A stretch of DNA of 42,573 nucleotides from Gammaproteobacteria bacterium (GTDB lineage: Bacteria; Pseudomonadota; Gammaproteobacteria; Steroidobacterales; GCA-2729495). The DNA lies in contig JAJRUG010000020.1 of assembly GCA_024277915.1 (NCBI GenBank), positions 1 to 42,573 of the forward strand, in the 5' to 3' direction. Of the stretch, positions 7,988 through 17,800 are shown in pieces (the stretch's first letter is position 1; every line of letters begins with the position of its first letter). Under the pieces are notes generated by a model, which was not told the DNA's origin, ran no database searches, and worked only from the letters and a program-made list of their open reading frames with translations. Both the position numbers and the translations under genes were made by a program.

Positions 7988-8026
7988 CCACTGCCCATCG
8001 GTTCAATAACAACCGGTTGGCAGTGG
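7988..8026 (+). terminator. Imperfect hairpin between tetrahaem cytochrome and NHL gene, possible attenuator
   Basis: The arms at 7988-8003 and 8011-8026 pair at 14 of 16 positions (the CCACTGCC/GGCAGTGG and CGGTT/AACCG segments) around a 7-base loop. They begin 24 bases after the tetrahaem stop codon. Only TTTGT follows, so termination would be partial. It may stabilise the upstream mRNA or lower expression of the downstream genes relative to the first one. Confidence 0.55.
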
Positions 8027-8056
8027 TTTGTATCCTCGCGGCAGGGTATTGTTCCC

Positions 8057-9208
8057 GTGGTGCCCATAATGAAGCAGTCAACACAAAGCCATACTATCGC
8101 AGTAATCCCCCGGATCGTCGTGATCCTGGGGATTGTGGTGTTGTGGGGATGCGCAGGTGGTCCGGCACCCGCGCCTGATCAGGCTGCGCTTTTTTATCCT
8201 TCCCCCCCCGCCCAGCCACGGTTGCAGTTTCTGACCCGCCTGTCATCACAAAGGGATCTTGCAGCAGATCCCGGCGGTTTCATGGATTTCGTATTCGGCG
8301 AGGAAACTACCGAAGGACACCTCGTGCGCAAGCCATATGGTGTGACACTGTACGATGGCAGTGTATTCGTCGTGGATACGCGCAATTCCGGGTATGGTGT
8401 CTTCGATCTGCGCCAACGCAGCACCAGAATTGTACATGGCTACGGTGGCGGCGTGATGAAGAAACCGATCAATATCACCATCGAAGCAGATGGTACGCGA
8501 TATGTCACTGATACGGATCGGAAGCAAATTCTTGTTTTCGACAAGCAGGACAAGTTTCTCAGGGCATTGGGAAAGCCCGACCAGTTCAAACCGATAGATG
8601 TCGCGGTAGTCGGAGACCGGCTGTATGTCTCTGACCTTGATCATCATGAAATCCAGGTACTGGACAAGTATTCCGGCGAGGTGCTGTTCAGATTTGGCGA
8701 GGTAGGCTCAGAAACCGACCAGCTGTTTCAGCCGACCAATCTTGCAATCGGACCTGATGACAGTCTGTACATTAGTGACACCGGTAATTTCCGGGTACAA
8801 AAGTTTTCCCTAGATGGGAAATACCTGCAGACATTCGGGCAAATCGGAACTGCACTGGGTCGATTTGCCCGTCCTAAAGGGATCACGGTCGATCGTGACC
8901 AGCGCCTGTACATCATTGATGCCGCATTCGAGAACATCCAGATTCTGGATTCAGATGGCTCACCATTGCTGGTTTTTGCTCAACCGGGAGACAACAGGGG
9001 CAATATCAACATGCCCACAGCAATCAAAATCGACTATGACAACGTAGAATACTTCCAGCAATTCGCGGCACCCGGGTTCAAACTGGAGTATGTCATTCTC
9101 GTGGCCAGCCAGTTCGGTATCAACAAGGTTGTTGTATTCGGTTTTGGAGAACGGCAGGATATGGAGAACCCAGTTGAACGCCGCAATCTGGCACCGAACG
9201 GACAATAA
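8057..9208 (+). CDS. NHL-repeat six-bladed beta-propeller lipoprotein A
   Basis: 383 aa from a GTG at 8057, with AGGG ten bases upstream; an ATG at 8069 is an alternative. The hydrophobic segment ends in a lipobox (VVLWGC, Cys32) and the +2 residue is Ala, so by the Lol rule the protein should go to the outer membrane. Six NHL-type repeats follow, each of the form P..I.v...g.lYV.D....rIqvfd (for example PTNLAIGPDDSLYISDTGN). NHL propellers bind proteins or ligands rather than carry redox centres. It sits between the tetrahaem cytochrome and the beta-barrel gene and overlaps the latter, suggesting a role in assembly or secretion of an outer-membrane electron conduit or filament. Confidence 0.88.
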   Translation: MVPIMKQSTQSHTIAVIPRIVVILGIVVLWGCAGGPAPAPDQAALFYPSPPAQPRLQFLTRLSSQRDLAADPGGFMDFVFGEETTEGHLVRKPYGVTLYDGSVFVVDTRNSGYGVFDLRQRSTRIVHGYGGGVMKKPINITIEADGTRYVTDTDRKQILVFDKQDKFLRALGKPDQFKPIDVAVVGDRLYVSDLDHHEIQVLDKYSGEVLFRFGEVGSETDQLFQPTNLAIGPDDSLYISDTGNFRVQKFSLDGKYLQTFGQIGTALGRFARPKGITVDRDQRLYIIDAAFENIQILDSDGSPLLVFAQPGDNRGNINMPTAIKIDYDNVEYFQQFAAPGFKLEYVILVASQFGINKVVVFGFGERQDMENPVERRNLAPNGQ

Positions 9209-11207
9209 GGGCAGATTCCCTTCATCGATAGTCTGGATGGGGTTGTTGGCCATGATATCCACCACCACGATAGCCCAGCAGTACGAACAATATGAAATTG
9301 CACCATTCCGGTTAACGGATATCTCCGGGAAGATAGCAACCCGCTACCTTCTGGATGAGCAGATTCGCGGGCAAAGTGGTTCGGAAGATGTTTTCCAGAC
9401 TCGTCCAACTTTCGAGGAGGAGCTGTTTATACAAACCGAGAGCTACATCTACCACCCCGGCTTTCTCAATATGGACATCGGCGCGGGTGCGCTGCTTGTT
9501 CAGCAACAGTTCGATTCGAATGCCGGTGACAACAGCACCAATGAAGCTTTGTTTAATTTTCTGGTCAACCTGGATTTCCTCACATTGAAGGAGTACCCGG
9601 TTACACTTTACTACCAGCGCAGGCATCCTTCTGTTTCGACGAGTCTCGCAGGGCGATTCCTGGTGGAAGAGACCCGGTACGGACTGAACGCATCCTTGCG
9701 TGAACCTGTTTCGCCGGCTCTGCTGACCGTTGAAGCGTTTCGTATCAATACCAGGGGATCCGGATTTGATACATCAGTCGATGACATTGTCGATGAGGCG
9801 ACGTTCCGGGCCTCCAAGTCCTACGGTGACGGTGACAGAATCGCGCTGACCGAGCGCCTGAGTCGCCGGGACTCCAGTAGTGGCAGCCCCGATTTGCCGA
9901 TCCAGCAAACCATATCAACCACCAACACGACCGACATCGATGCACGGAACAGATTTGGCGAAGACCGGCAGTTTAATCTTGTGCAACAGCTGACTTTTTC
10001 TGACCAGAAAACCGAGCAGGATATTACTACCGATGTAAGCGACACCCGCTACTACGGGAATCTCATTTGGTCCCATTCGGAAAAAACACAATCGTTCTAC
10101 AGGTACCAAACGCAACGTAACCAGAGAAGCGGAATCGATGCCGTGACACAGCGCGCCGTAGTCGGCGCATCCCATATCAAGGGAATCAACCAGTCTGTAG
10201 ACGGAAATCTGTATTTCAGCACAGATAAAAACGAGGGTTTCAACAAGCAGGTGAACGGAGCTACCGGATCTATTACCCACACCAGGCAGTTTGGTTTTGG
10301 CTCCGTCCAGCTCGGAGCGGGTCTGTCATATGATCGCACTGATCAAAAGTCTACTGTCGATTTCGTCAGCGTATTTGACGAAATCATTACCCTTAATGGG
10401 TCCATGCCGGTAATTTTACGAAATAATTTTGTTATCTCCGGCAGCATCATTGTCAGAAATACCCCGAAAACCCAGGTATTTATCGAAGGCATGGACTATC
10501 GTCTGGTAACAACCGGAGATGCAACATCCATCGAGCGTCTGATCGGCGGCAGTATCATCGATGGACAGACAGTGCTTGTTGACTATCAATACCAGCCTGG
10601 TGGCACGATGAATTTCGACACTACCAGTCAAAGCTACTCCATAAACACGCGACTGTTTGACTATGTCAATCTGTACCTGCGGGTTCGCGATACGAATAAC
10701 CGGCTGCGTAGTGGAACACCGACTACTCCACTGAACTCCATTCGCAGCTACCAGGCGGGAATCCGGGTAGACTACCCGTTATCGAATGGATGGACGGTGG
10801 GCGGAGAGTATCTTTACACCAATCAGGATGAAGATATCGCGCCGTTCGTCCGTAACAGTTTTGATACCTATTTCCAGGTTGCGTTGCCCGGACTATCGGC
10901 ACTTCGGGTCTCGGCGCACAGGGAGACCGTTGATAACGCCGCATCACTTGAGGATGTTGATTTGGTCGAGTACCGGGCAAGATTCACCTCCCGGCCCTGG
11001 GGTCGCGCTACATTGTCTATTGATGCAGACTATCTGGAGGACACGGGTGGGAGCCTCAGGCGGCTTCGGCGTGGACAAAATCTTGCACTGGAATGGGGTT
11101 ATCGACAAATGCGGTTTGTCGTGCGAGCTCAGTACCTGATCGAGTCACAGGGGGTTGTGGACCGTGAGCAGACTATCGTGAAGGCAGAATTGAGCCGGAT
11201 ATTTTAA
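9174..11207 (+). CDS. Large outer-membrane beta-barrel protein of the cytochrome locus
   Basis: About 677 aa. The frame is open from an ATG at 9090, but I prefer TTG at 9174: GGAG lies 7 bases upstream and it gives a plausible signal peptide (basic HRTDNKGR, then a hydrophobic stretch ending TTTIAQQ). ATG 9237 would leave almost no n-region. The mature protein alternates polar and hydrophobic residues throughout, with many aromatic-flanked strands (VTLYYQRRHPS, FYRYQTQRN, GWTVGGEYLYTNQDE), and ends in Phe (AELSRIF), the beta-barrel assembly signal. Its length is near that of MtrB/PioB-type porins, but no CXXC motif is seen near its N-terminus. It abuts NHL lipoproteins on both sides, so it is the candidate outer-membrane channel. 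Confidence 0.8.
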   Translation: MNAAIWHRTDNKGRFPSSIVWMGLLAMISTTTIAQQYEQYEIAPFRLTDISGKIATRYLLDEQIRGQSGSEDVFQTRPTFEEELFIQTESYIYHPGFLNMDIGAGALLVQQQFDSNAGDNSTNEALFNFLVNLDFLTLKEYPVTLYYQRRHPSVSTSLAGRFLVEETRYGLNASLREPVSPALLTVEAFRINTRGSGFDTSVDDIVDEATFRASKSYGDGDRIALTERLSRRDSSSGSPDLPIQQTISTTNTTDIDARNRFGEDRQFNLVQQLTFSDQKTEQDITTDVSDTRYYGNLIWSHSEKTQSFYRYQTQRNQRSGIDAVTQRAVVGASHIKGINQSVDGNLYFSTDKNEGFNKQVNGATGSITHTRQFGFGSVQLGAGLSYDRTDQKSTVDFVSVFDEIITLNGSMPVILRNNFVISGSIIVRNTPKTQVFIEGMDYRLVTTGDATSIERLIGGSIIDGQTVLVDYQYQPGGTMNFDTTSQSYSINTRLFDYVNLYLRVRDTNNRLRSGTPTTPLNSIRSYQAGIRVDYPLSNGWTVGGEYLYTNQDEDIAPFVRNSFDTYFQVALPGLSALRVSAHRETVDNAASLEDVDLVEYRARFTSRPWGRATLSIDADYLEDTGGSLRRLRRGQNLALEWGYRQMRFVVRAQYLIESQGVVDREQTIVKAELSRIF

Positions 11208-12250
11208 TGATGTGCAAGAGTCGCTTGTTTCGTTTCTTCTTCCTGCTGCTGTTATTGACCGGCCTGCTCGCCTGCAACCCGACCTCCCGGCCGACCGTTG
11301 CAACAGAAGTCAGCCGCGCCTGGCCAGCCCCTCCTGCGGCGCCACGCTATGTATTCGTGACCGAGTTTTCAACCCCGGAGGATCTGGGGATCCAACCATC
11401 ATTCTGGAGCAGGCTGGTAGGTCTCGTCGCCGGGGCCAGTGAACAGCGAATGGTTCGGCCAATGGCAGTAGTCGCCGACGATGAAGGCCAACTGATCTTT
11501 GTTGCCGATCCGGGTGTTCAGGGAGTTCACCGGTTCGATCTTCGGCGGAGCAAGTATCGGCTGCTGCGCATCGATGACAACATGCCTGCGCCCTCTCCGG
11601 TAGGAATGGCGATTTCATCGACTGGCCAGGTATTCATCACGGATTCTCAACTGGGCAGGTTGCTTACAGTCAAGCCGGGGTCAGACCACCTGGAATTTCT
11701 TGGTACCGGAAAAGATTTGCTGCAACCGACCGGGATCGTATTCGATGACAACACCGGGAAAATCTTTGTGGTAGATACCGCCGATCACAACATCAAGGAA
11801 TTCGCGCTATCCGGTGTTCTTGTCAATCAGTTTTCTCGGCGCGGCAATGCGCCGGGAGAACTCAACTATCCCACCTATCTGTGGCAGGACATGCAGCATC
11901 GACTACTGGTCTCTGATTCACTCAATTTTCGCATTCAGTTTTTTGATGCGGACGGGCAACTCAGAGACGGTTTTGGCAAGGTCGGGGATGGCTCCGGCAG
12001 CCTTTCACGCCCGAAGGGCGTTGCCTCGGACAGTTTTGGGCATATTTACATCATCGATTCGATGTTCCATGCGCTGCAGGTATTCGACGAAACCGGCACA
12101 TTACTACTAAGCCTCGGTGAGCAGGGACAAGGAGCCGGAGAATTCTGGCTGCCGAACGGACTGTTCGTGGATGTGAACAATCTGATCTATATCGCTGACT
12201 CCCATAATCAACGGGTTCAGATTCTTCAGTATGTAGGTGTCACACCATGA
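11207..12250 (+). CDS. NHL-repeat six-bladed beta-propeller lipoprotein B
   Basis: 347 aa. The ATG overlaps the barrel stop codon by one base (TAATG), so translation is coupled. The N-terminus (RLFRFFFLLLLLTGLLAC) contains a lipobox with Cys23 and Asn at +2, predicting outer-membrane retention. Six NHL blades follow, from PMAVVADDEGQLIFVAD to PNGLFVDVNNLIYIADSHN. It is a paralogue of lipoprotein A: both share a segment before the propeller resembling PxxPRxxFxTxxSxxxDL, here PAAPRYVFVTEFSTPEDL. Having two related lipoproteins flank one barrel suggests they act as a pair. A binding or scaffolding role is inferred. Confidence 0.88.
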   Translation: MMCKSRLFRFFFLLLLLTGLLACNPTSRPTVATEVSRAWPAPPAAPRYVFVTEFSTPEDLGIQPSFWSRLVGLVAGASEQRMVRPMAVVADDEGQLIFVADPGVQGVHRFDLRRSKYRLLRIDDNMPAPSPVGMAISSTGQVFITDSQLGRLLTVKPGSDHLEFLGTGKDLLQPTGIVFDDNTGKIFVVDTADHNIKEFALSGVLVNQFSRRGNAPGELNYPTYLWQDMQHRLLVSDSLNFRIQFFDADGQLRDGFGKVGDGSGSLSRPKGVASDSFGHIYIIDSMFHALQVFDETGTLLLSLGEQGQGAGEFWLPNGLFVDVNNLIYIADSHNQRVQILQYVGVTP

Positions 12251-13941
12251 GGATTCGACTGAGTTGGCTGGTTGGTGTGGTGGCGCTGCTGGTCACCGTT
12301 GACCCATTGCTGGCGAGTGTGGCGGATACCCGCCACAATCTATCGGTCTCGGGGCCGGGTACCACGAAATCCGGTCTGGAAAGTCAGATTTGTATTTTTT
12401 GTCATACACCGCATAGCGCCTCTCCGGATGCGCCCCTGTGGAACCGGCGCCTCCCCGGCACCACTTATGTGCCATATAGCAGCAGCACCGCTGTTGCACA
12501 GCCAGGCCAGCCCACTGGTGCTTCCATCCTGTGCCTGAGTTGCCACGACGGCACCATCGCGCTGGGCGAAGTGTTAAGTCGAACAACGCCCATATCAATG
12601 ACAGGCGGTATCACCACAATGCCCGGTGGGTCGGCACTGATCGGCACCGATCTGTCCCACGATCACCCAGTGTCATTTGATTATTCCAGCAGTCTTGCAA
12701 GTCAGAACACAGAGCTTGCCGATCCTGCAACCCTGCAACCGGAAATCAGGCTGGATGACAACGGGCAGCTGCAATGCACAGCTTGTCACGATGCGCACAA
12801 CGATACCTACGGTAATTTTCTGGTCTGGCCAAACACTGGCTCCGCACTATGCAAGGCCTGCCATTTGAAGGAAGGCTGGCAAATATCGGCGCACAGTACA
12901 TCCGCAGCTACCTGGAACGGACAGTCACCCGATCCCTGGCCGCTGCGTGACCGGACGAACGTTGCAGATAATGCTTGTGAAAATTGCCATATGCCCCACC
13001 TGTCCACAGGTGGCCCCCGGCTGCTGATGTACGGTGATGAACAGCAGAACTGTTCTGCCTGTCACAACGGCAATGTGGCCACTGACGATGTGATGACAGT
13101 ATTCAACCAGTTGTCGGCTCATCCAATGACAGCAACTACACTGATTCATGACCCTGGAGAGCAAAGCATCGTATCCAGCCGGCATGTCGAATGTGCAGAC
13201 TGCCATAATCCGCATGCGGCCCGGGCAGCCACTGATCCTCTATCAGGCTCACTGGCGAATATCCGTGGCATCTCTATAGACGGCATAGAGACAGATCCTG
13301 TTTCCAGGGTTTATGAACTGTGCTTCCGTTGTCATGCAGACAGCCCGAATCAACCCATCCCCAGAACACCGCGCCAGTTACCACAGGTGAATACCCGGCT
13401 GGAATTTCAATTGGACAACCCGTCTTTTCATCCGGTCGCCGGACCGGGAAGAAACCCGACAGTACCAAGTCTTATCGCCCCATGGACGGTAAGCTCATCG
13501 ATGGGATGCGTGGATTGCCACAACAATAATGCAGCGAGCAGTGCAGCCGGTTCCGGCCCGGAGGGACCACATGGCTCGGCATTTTCACCCATCCTCGTGC
13601 AGCGCTACGAAACGCTGGACAACACACCGGAAAGCGCTTCCGCCTATGCACTGTGTTACAACTGCCATGATCGAAACAGCATTCTCAATGATGACAGTTT
13701 CAAAGAGCACAAAAAACATATCGACAAGGAAAATACACCCTGCAATGTTTGTCATGACCCTCACGGTGTCAGCAGCCAGCAGGGAAACAGCATCAACAAT
13801 TCCCACCTGATCAACTTTGATACCTCGGTGGTATTCGCCAACTCCAATGGCTTGCTTCGGTTTCGGGATAACGGGCAACTGGCCGGTTCCTGCGATCTGG
13901 AGTGTCATGGAGAGGATCACAGGGACGAATCCTATCCCTAG
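12247..13941 (+). CDS. Exported dodecahaem c-type cytochrome (11 CXXCH + 1 CX3CH)
   Basis: 564 aa with a signal peptide (cleavage near PLLA). The start overlaps the previous stop by four bases (ATGA). Eleven CXXCH motifs are present (CIFCH, CLSCH, CTACH, CKACH, CENCH, CSACH, CADCH, CFRCH, CVDCH, CYNCH, CNVCH), plus a C-terminal CDLECH, a CX3CH site that may also take haem. The first four, at residues 49, 96, 177 and 202, reproduce the spacing and flanks of the tetrahaem protein at 7271 (CHTPHS, APLWN, CLSCHDGT, CHDAHND). This is therefore an OmcE-like module fused to an eight-haem extension. Position after the barrel and NHL genes makes it a candidate conduit, terminal reductase or filament cap; these roles are inference. 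Confidence 0.9.
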   Translation: MRIRLSWLVGVVALLVTVDPLLASVADTRHNLSVSGPGTTKSGLESQICIFCHTPHSASPDAPLWNRRLPGTTYVPYSSSTAVAQPGQPTGASILCLSCHDGTIALGEVLSRTTPISMTGGITTMPGGSALIGTDLSHDHPVSFDYSSSLASQNTELADPATLQPEIRLDDNGQLQCTACHDAHNDTYGNFLVWPNTGSALCKACHLKEGWQISAHSTSAATWNGQSPDPWPLRDRTNVADNACENCHMPHLSTGGPRLLMYGDEQQNCSACHNGNVATDDVMTVFNQLSAHPMTATTLIHDPGEQSIVSSRHVECADCHNPHAARAATDPLSGSLANIRGISIDGIETDPVSRVYELCFRCHADSPNQPIPRTPRQLPQVNTRLEFQLDNPSFHPVAGPGRNPTVPSLIAPWTVSSSMGCVDCHNNNAASSAAGSGPEGPHGSAFSPILVQRYETLDNTPESASAYALCYNCHDRNSILNDDSFKEHKKHIDKENTPCNVCHDPHGVSSQQGNSINNSHLINFDTSVVFANSNGLLRFRDNGQLAGSCDLECHGEDHRDESYP

Positions 13942-13957
13942 GGGAGGGCTTCAGTTT

Positions 13958-14851
13958 GTGCTTAATTACATCTGGCAAGTATTGGCGCTCACGGCAATGG
14001 CATTCCCGAGCTGGACTGCAATGGCAGAGGATGGCCAGAATCCGCACTGGCGCACCGACGCTTGCGATACCTGCCATATAGAAAAATCACCAACCGCCGG
14101 GAATCCTTTGCTCAACGCTGCCCCGGATGATGCCCTCTGTCTGGACTGCCATGCTGCAACGAGTGAGTCAGCTTGCCGCCATCTGTCAACGATTCCGGCA
14201 GATCCTGACATGCAAAGACGTATGCCCGGGTCATTCCAGGCTTCACTGCGGGATGATCAGGTGGTGTGCGAAACCTGTCATGAGCTTCCTGCACAGTGTC
14301 TGGATGAGCGGCGAAATGAGCGTTTCACCAACCCGATGTTTTTAAGAGAGGGGCCATTTCACCAGCGCAGTGACCCTTGCTACCTGTGTCACGATAAGAA
14401 TGCCTACACAAAACTGAATCCACATGATCAATTTGCCGATAGTGGCGATTTGCGAGAGGCGATATGCCTGTTGTGCCACACGAGTGTTGACGCAACGGGC
14501 AAGATCACCGGGAATAATCTCTCTTTTAGTACTGGTGATGATCTTTCGGCCATGTGCACAGGCTGTCACCCCGTAGAACCTCACCCAGGGGCAACATTTT
14601 CATTTTCAGGAACCGACAGCTCCAACCACCTGGTCATTCCTTCTCCTGAAGTGCGCCGCCGGATGGATGAAACAGCAGCAAGCACCGGAATCAGGTTACC
14701 GGTTGATCCTTTATCAGGGAAAATATTCTGTGCAACCTGCCACGATCCGCATGATGATAATTTGCCCGATTATCCGGTTACCCCGGCCGATACACGTGAT
14801 ACAAACAGGCTGCGTCAAAAAAATATCTGTCTGGCATGCCATGACAAATAG
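13958..14851 (+). CDS. Exported octahaem c-type cytochrome
   Basis: 297 aa from a GTG at 13958, chosen because GGGGAGGG lies 9 bases upstream and a clean signal peptide follows (ending AFPSWTAMA). The frame is open back to 13817, inside the preceding gene. Eight CXXCH motifs are visible: CDTCH, CLDCH, CETCH, CYLCH, CLLCH, CTGCH, CATCH and a terminal CLACHDK. The last pair (CATCHDPHDDN, CLACHDK) is typical of doubled-CXXCH cytochromes. It starts 16 bases after the dodecahaem gene, ends this plus-strand operon, and converges with the giant cytochrome 39 bases downstream. It is probably a soluble periplasmic or secreted electron carrier. Confidence 0.87.
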   Translation: MLNYIWQVLALTAMAFPSWTAMAEDGQNPHWRTDACDTCHIEKSPTAGNPLLNAAPDDALCLDCHAATSESACRHLSTIPADPDMQRRMPGSFQASLRDDQVVCETCHELPAQCLDERRNERFTNPMFLREGPFHQRSDPCYLCHDKNAYTKLNPHDQFADSGDLREAICLLCHTSVDATGKITGNNLSFSTGDDLSAMCTGCHPVEPHPGATFSFSGTDSSNHLVIPSPEVRRRMDETAASTGIRLPVDPLSGKIFCATCHDPHDDNLPDYPVTPADTRDTNRLRQKNICLACHDK

Positions 14852-14890
14852 GCTATTTTCAGCCTGTGTCCATGGCGCATAACAACAGAA

Positions 14891-17800
14891 TCAGCGGCGA
14901 TTCCGGCGCTCTTCCTCTGAGTGGAAATACTGGTAGCGAAATATTGAATCCGCTCCGTGGCAATCAGCACACAGGAATGAAGCCGTACTGGACAGGCGCA
15001 GAAAGCTGGTGCTGATATCACCTTCGGTGTTCTTGCCTGGGGCAGGCTGAGTCAGGTCTGCCTGCCACTGGTGAGGATCATGACAGCTTGAGCAGCTGAT
15101 GACACCGGTCAGGGCCGCATGGCCTTCATTATCAAATACCGGTAGTGGCGCGACTGTGACCGGGTGCAGGTCTTCACGCAGTTTTTCTGACCAGGCTATG
15201 ACCTTGTCGGGGTGCAGCATATTTGGCGGGATCTTGGCTTGCGCAACCGCGTTGTCGACATGACAGCTCCGGCAGGTTTGCTCCACCGGGTTATCGCCAT
15301 CGCCCAGGGTCCTGGCCCACAGGCGCATTGGTGAAATGGCATTGTGTATGCTGTGGCAAGCACCACACAGGCCGGATGTCTGGACTGTCTGGGCATGGTC
15401 ATTCATGTCCTCGGGCCCGGTAATGGCAAGATCATGGTCGGTGCCAAGCACCTGTTGCTGATCGCGATGGCACTCACTACACAACTCACCCCGCATCGCA
15501 GACATGCGCAAGAAACTGTCACCGGCATCACCTTTGCTGTCGGGGGTCTGGCCGCTACGGCTCAACCGGTCATCCGCTTGCCATTGGTGGGGGTTATGGC
15601 GGCTGCCGCAGTCCACTGTACCGTCATGCATCGCCTGCTTGCCATCCGGCGTGTACAACGGCAGGTGTTCCGGGAGGTCGGCATTCGCCACCTTGACCTG
15701 AAGAGGGGGGCTGTAGCGACCAGGCTGTGTTTCTTCGGCATCACCCTTGTCACGGTGGCAGCTGGTGCAGCGCTTTTCACCAGCACTGAGCCCGGGACCC
15801 TCGTCTCTGGCCCACAAAAATGTACCCTTGGAATTATGCGGTTGATGACAGTTTTCACATACACCGGAGACAGCATTCCGGGGTGTCTCTTGATCCAGTA
15901 ACAAATGCTCGCCTCCATGCATGGATAAAGACACCACGGCCTGGTCGGTATGGCAATTGATGCACAGATCACTGTTGCCCTGCTCGCTGATGCGCAGGAA
16001 GCTATTGCCTGAATCGCCTTCAACATCGAGTGCAACCACCTCGGTATCCGGCGACCATCGATGCGGATCATGGCAACTGCCGCAACTGACCTGCCCATCC
16101 TGCCCGGCTCGCTGGCCATGCTGGTTGAAGAGGGGGAGTGGCAGTAGCGGGTCAGCTCCGGGCAGTGATGCAAGGCTATTGCTCCATTCATCCAGGCTGG
16201 TGCGAATACCAAGATCGGTGATCGGAACATCCAGGGGATGGCTGTGATCGCCGACCAGTTTCTTTGCGGCAACCCCATCCGGATTGTGGCAACTGAGACA
16301 GGGAGTTGCTGCAGTACTTGTCTGACCCGGTAGTACCCGGCCCCACATGCTTAACCCGGTACTGTTGTGTACCTGGTGGCAGCTACCGCACAGTCCGGAC
16401 TGCGCGGCTGTTTGATCGAGCGCATTACGTGCCTCAGGCGCCACTTTAGCCAGATCATGTTCGGTTCCCTGTATCAACCACTTTTCCTCGTGACAGGCCC
16501 GGCACAGTTCCGAATCCGGGCCATCGGCTATACGCAGGAAACTGTTACTGGCATCGCTGCTGTCACCGGGTTTGCCTGCATGGCCCGGCCGTGCCGGATC
16601 CCACTGGTGAGGATCGTGGCAACTTGCACAGGTGACCAGGCCAGTGTTGCTGTTAACCAGCTTCAGGCCATCACTGCTGAAGGTGGGCAACTCCACCGGT
16701 TGTCCGAGCCGTCCGACATCAACACCCACCGGGTGGCTATAGCGTCCGACCAGGTGCTCCTCAGCCAGACCACCCTCGTCATGGCAGCTCAGGCATAGTG
16801 CCGCCATGGCATCCTGGCTTGCCCCCGGCTCGCGAGCCCACATCTTCGGGCCTTTGCCCTGATGCGGCAGGTGACAGGCACTACAGACATCACCTTCAGC
16901 TTCCGCAACCAGCTGCATATCGTGTTTACCGCCGGCAATCCGGCGCTGTTTCTCGTGACAGTCTCCACAAAGCGATGATTGCTTGTTGTCGGCGACCAGC
17001 AGACTGGACGATGGACGCGCTTCGTGGAGTTTGTGGCAGGTCTCACAGATCACTTCACCATCGGGACCCGACCTGGCGCCCTGTTCTTCCAGTGATGGCG
17101 GAATCCTGGCCTGCTCGGGGATTATATTTACAGGGTGAGTGTGCAGACGTGCTGCAGCGGCCATGGAATCAGCGGCGTGATCCTCGTGACAACTGCCACA
17201 TAACTGGGATCGGTCATTTGCTGTGACCAGCAGTTTTTCTTCCCGGGCGGCATGTGCACTGTGGCAACTCTGGCAGGTGATTTTTTCTTCATTACTCAAT
17301 TTTGCACCCGTCGTATCAAACAAGGCAGGGCGTCCTTCCAGCGCCTCATTGAGCGGGTGGTAACCCGCAGCGGGGCCTTTTGTTTTCTCATCATGGCAGG
17401 CCTGACACAGCTCGCCGTCGCGGCTGCGTACTCGCATGAAAACCGGTGAATCGGTGGCTCCCCATTCGACACCATGGGCAGTGTGGCAGGTACCGCAGTA
17501 TATTTTACCGTCATCGTTGAGCGGGAAAAGGTTCTTGCCCTCCACGATCGGGATATGGATTTCCTCGGACGGTTCTTGCCCGACCGGGTGAGCATGTTCC
17601 TTGTTTTTCCACAGATCACGTGATTCCAGCACCCAACCGTCGTGACATGACAGGCACATGCGCTCGGTACTGGAGACATCCTGCCTGCCGGATTCAACCA
17701 GCGGCCTGGGATCGTAGGAGACCAGGGGTGTCACATCATCACGTTTGAATTCATTCAGCCACATAATATGACAAAGTGCACATTCGCGTTTCGCTGACGG

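Noticed and set aside
14850-14865. AGGCT...AGCCT hairpin between convergent cytochrome genes
   Set aside because: The stem is only five base pairs with no proper T run on either strand.
15344-15901. A 185-codon plus-strand frame inside the giant cytochrome
   Set aside because: It is antisense to the strongly supported 23-haem gene and has no recognisable protein features or ribosome-binding site.
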